Assembly: GCA_944367045.1 (NCBI GenBank)
Contig: CALVWI010000019.1
Location: 1-32,648, forward strand
DNA from: an uncultured Clostridia bacterium
GTDB taxonomy: Bacteria > Bacillota > Clostridia > Christensenellales > Borkfalkiaceae
Reading direction: 5' to 3'
Length of the DNA stretch: 32,648 bases
The first letter of the stretch is position 1; the number at the start of each line of letters is the position of its first letter. Position numbers and translations under genes: made by a program. Shown piece by piece: positions 25,864-31,269 of this stretch. Below the pieces are notes generated by a model. That model was not told where the DNA came from. It searched no databases and saw only the letters and a list, made by a program, of their open reading frames with translations.

Positions 25864-25947
25864 CAGCACCTCCATTGTTGTCACACAATACACCTAGAGT
25901 ATAGGAAAAGTGAGGTACAAAATGCCATTTTGTACCTATACTCTAGG
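25834..25947 (-). promoter_or_regulatory. Attenuator-like leader with mutually exclusive hairpins
   Basis: The transcript has first a nested palindrome: outer arms of 13 bp (25935-25947 with 25893-25905) around an inner 11-bp repeat (25926-25936 with 25914-25924). Next comes CAATGGAG (25870-25877), which pairs perfectly with CTCCATTG (25845-25852). That second segment is also part of the terminator stem (25849-25859 with 25835-25845, 11 pairs, two G-U, followed by TTTATTATTTTT). Only one of the two can form at a time. This is the layout of transcription attenuators and riboswitch platforms. The leader matches no riboswitch class I know. Confidence 0.65.
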
Positions 25948-25983
25948 AATAAAAATTTATATTTAGTATTATGTGACGAGAAT

Positions 25984-26012
25984 ATTATAGCATGGCTTCT
26001 CCCAAAAATCAA
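25984..26012 (-). promoter_or_regulatory. Sigma-A promoter of the 58-residue gene
   Basis: TTGATT (26007-26012), 17 bp and TATAAT (25984-25989) on the minus strand. The leader would be about 170 bases. Confidence 0.75.
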
Positions 26013-26032
26013 GACGAAAGACAAAAAAAACA

Positions 26033-26073
26033 GGCGAAACAAAAGCGAAAACGCCCGTCTTTCGACAGGCGTT
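26033..26073 (-). terminator. Terminator ending element copy 3
   Basis: AACGCCTGTC and GACGGGCGTT (10-bp arms) around GAAA are followed on the minus strand by TTCGCTTTTG. It ends transcription from the esterase and overlaps the region just before the next promoter. Confidence 0.82.
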
Positions 26074-26413
26074 CTTGATTTCATTGCGCAAAAAGGCTAT
26101 GCCTTCGCCCGCGCCCCCAATTTGCGCATACTTGCGCTTTCGGGGGAAAGAATGAATGCGGGCGCAGTAAATTGGAAAGCCCTGAAAGTGCGCCCGCAGA
26201 AAGAAAACGAGCCGTCAAACGCAACAGCGTGTGCGGCGGTGTTTTCTTTCAAACTCACGGCAAAGATTTTTTCTCAAACGGCGCAAGGAGAACGCCGTTT
26301 TTGGGCACCGCTCGCGCTTTGCGTATGCGCTCGCTCATCTCGCAAGGGGAAAACAGCACACCGTGCTGTTTATAGAACACCCTTGCTCGTCCTTTGCAAA
26401 AAGATTTGCGTGA
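26050..26413 (-). repeat. Structured intergenic element, copy 3 (behind the esterase)
   Basis: Hairpins in sense order are: E outer arms (26398-26413 with 26255-26271), D (26241-26250 with 26199-26208, 10 bp), C (26189-26197 with 26158-26166, 9 bp), B (26133-26137 with 26124-26128) and the terminator at 26050-26073. In place of hairpin A it has AAGGC-ATA-GCCTT. The loop of E is enlarged by about 125 bp (26272-26397), which holds two more hairpins: AAACGGCG/CGCCGTTT (26276-26300) and AACAGCAC/GTGCTGTT (26352-26370). The element overlaps the last 13 codons of the esterase. Sequence identity to copy 1 is highest across C and D. Confidence 0.8.
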
Positions 26414-27107
26414 ATTGTTCTACTCTCTTCATTCCCTCTTCCGAGAAGCCGTGGCCCTCGCCGGGGAATACTTCGAGGCGAGCGTTTTGGTACTTCTTCG
26501 CCGCCTGCTCGCTGTAGGAGAGCGCGACGATCTTGTCCTCATCGCCGTGGAAGATGAGCACCGGGCCCTTGTAAGCATAATGCAGGGGCGAAAGCGCGCA
26601 GGCCTCGGCAAAGTACCCCTTCCCCAGCGTCATGCCCCACATGTCGAGCGTCTCGGGAAGCTCCTGCCCGCAGAAGCGCCGCCGCCAGTCGTCGGGAATG
26701 CAGAACGCGGGGAAGAGGAGCATGAGCCCTGCGATCTCGGGGTGCTTTTCCGCGACGAGCGCCGCGACGAACCCGCCCTGGCTGCCGCCGAATAAGAACA
26801 GCTCCTTCGCGCCTTGCATCTTCTTTGCCTCCGCCATGACGGCGAGAAGGTCCTCCTGCTCGGTCGAGAGCGTCATGTCCTTGGTCGGGAAGCCGCTCTC
26901 ATCGCGCGTGCTGCCGCCCGAGAAGGTGAAGATGACCGCCCCTGCGCCGTTCTCCGCCATAAACTTTGCAAAATGCTCGAAGTCGCGCATCTCGCCGTTG
27001 TAGCCGTGCGCAAACACGACGACGGGGAATTGCTCCCTCTCGGGATAGAATTTGACGCCCGAGGTCGTCCGCCCGTCGTGTTCTACGGTAAATTTCTCAG
27101 TTTTCAT
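26370..27107 (-). CDS. Alpha/beta hydrolase (esterase, feruloyl/cinnamoyl esterase-like)
   Basis: This 245-residue cytosolic serine hydrolase has the oxyanion segment VVFAHGYNGEMRD near residue 30, the nucleophile elbow GGSQGGF (Ser near residue 109), the acid in HGDEDKIV and the base His in GEGHGFSEE. The order and the small helical insert (PDDWRRRFCGQELPETLDMW) fit the cinnamoyl/feruloyl esterases of gut Firmicutes, which release phenolic acids from plant esters. The actual substrate is unknown. The ATG at 27107 has AGGAGA upstream and lies in the last codons of the acyltransferase gene (11-base overlap). The last 13 residues (TQIFLQRTSKGVL) are encoded by element copy 3, so the original stop may have been replaced. 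Confidence 0.88.
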   Translation of the reverse strand: MKTEKFTVEHDGRTTSGVKFYPEREQFPVVVFAHGYNGEMRDFEHFAKFMAENGAGAVIFTFSGGSTRDESGFPTKDMTLSTEQEDLLAVMAEAKKMQGAKELFLFGGSQGGFVAALVAEKHPEIAGLMLLFPAFCIPDDWRRRFCGQELPETLDMWGMTLGKGYFAEACALSPLHYAYKGPVLIFHGDEDKIVALSYSEQAAKKYQNARLEVFPGEGHGFSEEGMKRVEQFTQIFLQRTSKGVL

Positions 27108-27909
27108 GGACTTTTCTCCTGTCGGGAAGGTATTCGAGGGGCTTGCCGTACGTCTCCTCGTAGCACTTCCGCCATGCCCCTTCCGCGCCCTCCTTCAGGG
27201 CCTTCATCTTCTCCTTGCGGGGGAGCGTCTCATCGGCCTGGACGGCGGGCAGGATGTGGATGACGAGCCGCCGCATATGCCCCCATTTATCCACTTTAAA
27301 GGTGAAGAAGACGGGCAGCACGGGGACGTTGCTCTTGACGGCGTAGTAGAAGGCGCCCTCCTTCATGGGGCGGGGCTTTTGGTAGTTGACCCACATGGCC
27401 TGCTCGGCGTAGAAATTGACGATCTTCCCCGCCTTCAAGAGGCGGTCCACCTCGCGGTTGAAGTTGCGCATCGCGGTGAGGTTGGAGCTCAGGGGGAGCA
27501 TACCTCCGCGGCGGATGAACGCCCCGAAGAGGCCCGTCTTGTTGTTCTCGCGGCCCATCGTGTGGAAGGAGCGGTAGTGCCCCACGGCCTGCCGCACGAA
27601 GAGGGTATCGAGGTAGGAGATGTGGTTGGAGACGCACACTGCGCCGCTTTTTCCGATCGCCTTTAAGTTCTCCTTCCCGACGACCTTGCAGCCGTAGACG
27701 ATCTTCAAAAAGGGCGGAGCGAGCACCTGCAGCGCCGTGCGAAGGAGCGCGGTACCCACGCGGCGGTCACGCCCCGTGTAGTCGAAGTCCTCTTTTGGGT
27801 CCTCCCAATCGTTCCCGAAGGGGATATAGTCGAAGTCAAAGCGGCGGTACCCCTCGAGCGCCGCCTGGATGCCCTCGCGTATTTCGAGCTTGCTGCGTCT
27901 TGTTCTCAT
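27097..27909 (-). CDS. PlsC-type 1-acylglycerol-3-phosphate acyltransferase
   Basis: This 270-residue membrane-associated enzyme carries the acyltransferase motifs: SNHISYLDT (the NHX4D catalytic motif, near residue 96), a MGRENNKTGLFGAFIRRGGM block, VNFYAEQAMWVNYQKPRPMK in place of the FPEGTR motif, and VPVLPVFFTF. The AEQAMW variant is usual in a subgroup of Firmicute PlsC-like proteins. It would acylate lysophosphatidic acid or another lyso-lipid or glycolipid. The ATG at 27909 has only a weak GGGTGA site. The promoter has a 5-6-5 palindrome upstream at the same distance as in the glycosyltransferase gene. The esterase gene follows with an 11-base overlap. Confidence 0.9.
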   Translation of the reverse strand: MRTRRSKLEIREGIQAALEGYRRFDFDYIPFGNDWEDPKEDFDYTGRDRRVGTALLRTALQVLAPPFLKIVYGCKVVGKENLKAIGKSGAVCVSNHISYLDTLFVRQAVGHYRSFHTMGRENNKTGLFGAFIRRGGMLPLSSNLTAMRNFNREVDRLLKAGKIVNFYAEQAMWVNYQKPRPMKEGAFYYAVKSNVPVLPVFFTFKVDKWGHMRRLVIHILPAVQADETLPRKEKMKALKEGAEGAWRKCYEETYGKPLEYLPDRRKVHEN

Positions 27910-27943
27910 CGTTCACCCGCAAACATCCGTACAGTTTTTTACC

Positions 27944-27972
27944 ATTATATCCCATGCGGCGCGCAAAGTCAA
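27944..27972 (-). promoter_or_regulatory. Sigma-A promoter of the acyltransferase-esterase unit
   Basis: TTGACT (27967-27972), 17 bp and TATAAT (27944-27949) on the minus strand. Confidence 0.88.
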
Positions 27973-27990
27973 TCGGGCAAGGTGAAAATG

Positions 27991-28006
27991 TCATAAAAAT
28001 ATATGA
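27991..28006. promoter_or_regulatory. TCATA-N6-TATGA operator between divergent promoters
   Basis: This 16-bp partial palindrome, with flanking bases TG and a shared AAATATATGA core, repeats the site at 23831-23846. Its centre is 49.5 bp from the acyltransferase -10, exactly as at the glycosyltransferase promoter. It is 67.5 bp from the -10 of the PHP gene. Confidence 0.65.
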
Positions 28007-28042
28007 CTAAATGGGCGCGGACGCGCTCACGCGGGCGCGGGC

Positions 28043-28071
28043 TTGCCATTTCAAGCAAAGTGTGGTATAAT
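28043..28071 (+). promoter_or_regulatory. Promoter of the PHP gene, ending 6 bases before the ATG
   Basis: TTGCCA (28043-28048), 17 bp and TATAAT (28066-28071) with TGG before the -10. Transcription should start at or next to the ATG at 28078, leaving no leader. Confidence 0.8.
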
Positions 28072-28077
28072 CGCGCT

Positions 28078-28896
28078 ATGAAAGCAGATCTTCACACCCA
28101 TTCCGCCTTTTCGCCCGACGGCGTCTCTCCCCTTTCCGAGATGCTCGCCGCGGCGCACGAGAAGGGAATCGCATACTACGGCGTCTCCGAGCACTTCGAC
28201 TATGACTATGCCTTCTACGGCATCGCACTCGAGGGCGAGACCCCCACCGATGAGAATGCCTACTTTTCGGCCGCCCGCGCCCTTCAGAAGGAGTACGCGG
28301 AGAAGGGCATGCGGGTGCTTGTCGGGGGAGAGTTCGGCTTCTGCCCCGACGCGGGGTGCGCGGAAAAGTATTTGCAGCTCACCGAGCGGCAGAGGCCCGA
28401 CTTCGTCGTCAACAGCGTGCACTCGGTGGACGGCTACGACTGCTACTTCCCCGAATATTTCGCGGGAAAATCGCGGGAGACGGCGTACGGGAAGTATCTG
28501 GAGCGGGTGAGAGAGAGCCTCGACGCGCCCTACCCCTACGACATCGTGGGGCACATCGGGTACGTCGGCCGCAAGGCGCCGTATGAAAGAAAGACGCTCG
28601 TCTATGACGACTTCCCCGCGCTCTTCAACGACATCTTAAAGGCCATCGTGAAAAAGGGCAAGATATTGGAGGTCAACAGCTCCGCGAAGGGCCTTGACGA
28701 GCGGTTTTTGCCGGGGAGAGACGTGCTTTCGCGCTATTTCGAGCTGGGCGGGCGGCGCGTTTCCTTCGGCTCAGACGCGCACGACACCTCGCGCATTTTG
28801 GACGGCTTTGAGGAAGTCGTTGCTGCGTTGAGATCGCTCGGTTTCACCGCCCTCACCGTGCCGAACGCGGGAGAGTATCAGGAAATTTTGATATAA
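28078..28896 (+). CDS. PHP-domain histidinol-phosphatase-type hydrolase (HisJ-like)
   Basis: This 272-residue protein has a complete set of PHP metal motifs: MKADLHTHSAFSPDGVSP at the start (HXH plus Asp), a VSEHFD strand, GGEFGF, VVNSVHSVDGYDCYF, VGHIGYV and a final SFGSDAHDTSRI. The arrangement matches HisK-type histidinol-phosphate phosphatases, which make histidinol. Relatives act on other phosphoesters, and no other his gene is present here. The ATG at 28078 is chosen because the first metal ligands are residues 4-8. No ribosome site precedes it and the -10 box ends 6 bases upstream, so it is probably a leaderless message. A longer frame from 28003 would start upstream of the promoter. 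Confidence 0.88.
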   Translation: MKADLHTHSAFSPDGVSPLSEMLAAAHEKGIAYYGVSEHFDYDYAFYGIALEGETPTDENAYFSAARALQKEYAEKGMRVLVGGEFGFCPDAGCAEKYLQLTERQRPDFVVNSVHSVDGYDCYFPEYFAGKSRETAYGKYLERVRESLDAPYPYDIVGHIGYVGRKAPYERKTLVYDDFPALFNDILKAIVKKGKILEVNSSAKGLDERFLPGRDVLSRYFELGGRRVSFGSDAHDTSRILDGFEEVVAALRSLGFTALTVPNAGEYQEILI

Positions 28897-28901
28897 AAGA
28901 A

Positions 28902-28950
28902 GCCGCCGCGGCGCCCCGAATCGGGGCGCCGCGGCGGCGTTATTCTTATT
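28902..28950. terminator. Bidirectional terminator between PHP gene and ksgA
   Basis: Exactly complementary 18-base arms (28902-28919 with 28921-28938) form a very stable hairpin. T-rich runs follow on both strands. Confidence 0.88.
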
Positions 28951-29788
28951 CTTTGATATATCCCCTCTCAAAGAGTAAATCGGAGAGGGCGCCGAGGTGC
29001 TTAGGCGAGAGCGTCTCGCCGCGGGCGGCGTCGGGAACGGAGGCCTCCGCAAGGATCGCCTTTGCGTCCTCGCGGCTCGGATGAAAGACGGAGATGAGGT
29101 TGTTCTCCAGCGTCTTTCTGCGGCTCAAAAAGGCTGCGCGCACCGTCTCGCGGAACGCCTTCTCGCTCTTCACGGCAAATCCCCCCTCCGAGAAGTCGAC
29201 GCGCACGACGGCGGAATCGACGTTGGGACGGGGGGTAAACAGCGTCCGCGGCACCATGCGGGTGATGCGGCAAGTGCCCCTCCTTGCGATGGCGGCCGTC
29301 ACCGCGCCGTAGTCCTCCGTGCCCTCCTTGGCGCAAAACCTTCTCGCGACTTCCTCCTGCACCATCACGGTGAGCGCGCGGCACCGCTTGCCCTCCTCCA
29401 CAAAGCGCATGATGATGGGCGTCGTCACATAGTAGGGAAGGTTGGCGGCGACGACGTAGTCGCCGAGCTCCTCCTCGAGCGCCTTCAAATCGCACTTCGC
29501 GAAGTCCATGAAGCGCACCTCGGTGTTCTCGCAGCCCGAAAGCGTCTCCGAAAGGACGGGGCGGAGCGTCCTGTCGATCTCAAAGGAGATGACGCGCTTG
29601 GCCTTTTCCGAGAGCGCCCGCGTGAGCGCCCCCGCGCCCGTGCCGATCTCGAGGACGGTCGTATTCTCGTCCACGCCCGCGTCCGAGACGATGGCTCTTA
29701 AAAGGTTGGAGTCGGTGAGAAAGTTCTGCCCGAACTGCTTTTTGAAGGAGAAGCCGTACTTCGTGAGCACGGAGCGGAGATCTTCCAT
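28946..29788 (-). CDS. ksgA: 16S rRNA dimethyladenosine methyltransferase
   Basis: KsgA (280 residues) dimethylates two adjacent adenosines near the 3' end of 16S rRNA using SAM, a late checkpoint in small-subunit assembly. Motifs are KKQFGQNFLTDSNLLRAI near residue 17, VLEIGTGAGALTRALSE (SAM site), the acidic FEID, and NLPYYVTTPIIMRF (catalytic NLPY). The C-terminal helical domain contains FLSRRKTLENNL. The ATG at 29788 has GAGGA upstream and starts right at the conserved N-terminus. A longer frame beginning at 29857 would include the sequence behind the radical SAM terminator. It is the last gene of the metG-tatD-radical SAM-ksgA group. Confidence 0.96.
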   Translation of the reverse strand: MEDLRSVLTKYGFSFKKQFGQNFLTDSNLLRAIVSDAGVDENTTVLEIGTGAGALTRALSEKAKRVISFEIDRTLRPVLSETLSGCENTEVRFMDFAKCDLKALEEELGDYVVAANLPYYVTTPIIMRFVEEGKRCRALTVMVQEEVARRFCAKEGTEDYGAVTAAIARRGTCRITRMVPRTLFTPRPNVDSAVVRVDFSEGGFAVKSEKAFRETVRAAFLSRRKTLENNLISVFHPSREDAKAILAEASVPDAARGETLSPKHLGALSDLLFERGYIKE

Positions 29789-29805
29789 AAAATTCCTCGC
29801 ATGAA

Positions 29806-29849
29806 GGGCGGGTGCGCCGCCCAAACTGATGGTGCAGGCAAAAACCTGC
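29806..29849. repeat. Two small palindromes before ksgA
   Basis: GGGCGG and CCGCCC around five bases (29806-29822) are followed by GCAGG and CCTGC around six bases (29834-29849), 11 bp apart. This double palindrome resembles REP-type short repeats. Only one copy is visible in this window. Confidence 0.35.
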
Positions 29850-29855
29850 CCTACC

Positions 29856-29908
29856 AAAGAACAAGAGGGGCGGAAGGATCGCTGTAATTCGCGGTCTTTT
29901 CGCCCCTC
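29856..29908 (-). terminator. Possible terminator behind the radical SAM gene
   Basis: GAGGGGCG and CGCCCCTC (29865-29872 with 29901-29908) close a long loop, followed by TTGTTCTTT on the minus strand. The loop of 28 bases makes it weaker, so some readthrough to ksgA is likely. Confidence 0.5.
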
Positions 29909-29914
29909 CGACGT

Positions 29915-30511
29915 TTACTTTTCGCTCAGGATCATCTTGCGGACGTAGAGCGGAATGCCCTCGCGGTCTGCAAGCTCTTGGCACTTTCTGACGCACACAT
30001 CGCCGATGCAGTCGACGACGGAGAAGCGGCAGTTGACCCCGCTTGCCTTGCAGGCGCGGGCGAAGAAGAGGACGCTGTCGAACGCGACGTCCTTGTAGAT
30101 GGGGCGGCAGAGGCGGTCGTACATGGCGCGGTCGGGCGCGTTCAGAGAGATATTGACGAGGTCGATGATCTTGAGCTGCGGCGTGATGTCCCGCCCGTGG
30201 ATGAGGTTGCCGTGGCCGTTGGTATTCAGGCGCGTCTTGCCGCCGCGGCGCTTGACGTGCGAGGCGATGGCGAGCATCTCGTCGAGGCGGTACACGGGCT
30301 CGCCGTAGCCGCAGAAGACGATCTCGTCGTACTTCGTGGGGTCGCCGATCTCGGAGATGACCTGCTCGGCGGTGGGCTCGTTGTCGAGCCACAGGGAGTA
30401 ACCCTCGTATTGAGCACTCTGATCGCGCACGCAGAAGGTGCAGCGGTTGGAGCAGCGGTTGGTGAGGTTGATATAGAGGTTGTTTCCGATTTGGTAGGTA
30501 AACGTGTTCAT
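29915..30511 (-). CDS. TatD-linked radical SAM protein
   Basis: This 198-residue protein has the radical SAM cluster motif as NRCSNRCTFCVRD (CX3CX2C) near residues 18-30, a GYGEPVYRLDEML segment (SAM contact, GEP), RLNTNGHGN and VNISLNAPD. It is short for the superfamily, with a partial barrel. The family is known as the TatD-associated radical SAM proteins, because the gene is regularly found next to tatD. Its reaction is unknown. Here it overlaps tatD by four bases (ATGA), which agrees with that association. A ribosome site is not evident because translation is coupled. Confidence 0.9.
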   Translation of the reverse strand: MNTFTYQIGNNLYINLTNRCSNRCTFCVRDQSAQYEGYSLWLDNEPTAEQVISEIGDPTKYDEIVFCGYGEPVYRLDEMLAIASHVKRRGGKTRLNTNGHGNLIHGRDITPQLKIIDLVNISLNAPDRAMYDRLCRPIYKDVAFDSVLFFARACKASGVNCRFSVVDCIGDVCVRKCQELADREGIPLYVRKMILSEK

Positions 30512-31269
30512 CTTGGTAATTTGAAAAAGAGGGTCTCTGCATTGCGGCGGACGGCGGCCTTGAGCTGTTCTTCGTCCGTGCCGCGCACCTCGGCAAGTTT
30601 CTTTAAAATGACGGGAATGTTGCAGGGCGAGTTCTTCTCCCCGCGGAAGGGGGATAGATACGGCGAGTCCGTCTCGGTGAGGAGGCGCTCCTCGGGGCAG
30701 AAGCTTGCGCTCTCAACGACTCTTCGCCCGTTCTTGAAGCACACCGTGCCGCCGAAGGAGAAGTATCCGCCCAAAGCTAAAAAGTCGTTCATCATCTCGC
30801 GCCCGTGCGAGTAGCAGTGCATCAAAAAGCCGTGCTTTAAGAGCGAGGCGTGCTCTTTTAAGATCGAGAGCATATCCGCTGCACAGTCGCGGGAGTGGAT
30901 CTGCACGGGGAGGCCGAGGCGGTCGGCAAGCGCGAGCTGGGCGACGAACGCCTCGCGCTGGGCGGGCTTGTCGGTGTCGTCGTAGTGGTAGTCGAGGCCG
31001 ATCTCCCCCACCGCGACGCACTTCTCGTGGCGGCAGAGGGTCTCTAACTCGTCGAGCCAATCTGCGGGCAAGTCCTTGAGCTCGGAGGGGTGCACCCCCG
31101 CCGCAAAGTACGCGCCTTCGTGGCGTTCGGCAAAGTCTCTGTGCCAAGCGGAGTGTGCAAGCGTGTCCCCCGCCAAAATGACCGTCGTAACGCCCGCCGC
31201 CGTAATGCGCTCCCATTCCTCGGGGAAGGCGTAGCCCTCGCCCGCAAAGTGCGCGTGGACGTCGATCAT
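30508..31269 (-). CDS. tatD: TatD family metal-dependent deoxyribonuclease
   Basis: This TIM-barrel metallohydrolase (253 residues) has the metal ligands in MIDVHAHFAGEGY (HXH), VGEIGLDYHYDDTDK (Glu), VQIHSRDC (His), LMHCYSHG (His) and LLTETDSPYLSP (Asp). TatD proteins act as 3'-5' exonucleases in DNA repair and RNA processing. The ATG at 31269 overlaps the metG stop as ATGA, and the gene overlaps the radical SAM gene in the same way. The order metG-tatD-ksgA is widespread in Firmicutes. The start is set by the metal motif at residues 3-7. Confidence 0.95.
   Translation of the reverse strand: MIDVHAHFAGEGYAFPEEWERITAAGVTTVILAGDTLAHSAWHRDFAERHEGAYFAAGVHPSELKDLPADWLDELETLCRHEKCVAVGEIGLDYHYDDTDKPAQREAFVAQLALADRLGLPVQIHSRDCAADMLSILKEHASLLKHGFLMHCYSHGREMMNDFLALGGYFSFGGTVCFKNGRRVVESASFCPEERLLTETDSPYLSPFRGEKNSPCNIPVILKKLAEVRGTDEEQLKAAVRRNAETLFFKLPR

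Noticed and set aside
25822-25877. Type I toxin gene (holin-like) in the leader of the 58-residue gene
   Set aside because: The short frame has 13 codons and no hydrophobic membrane segment, so it was treated as a possible leader peptide.
26050-26073. Group II intron domain V at the end of the element
   Set aside because: The hairpin has a GNRA-like loop but no two-base bulge or AGC/CGC catalytic triad, and it is followed by T-rich sequence as in a terminator.
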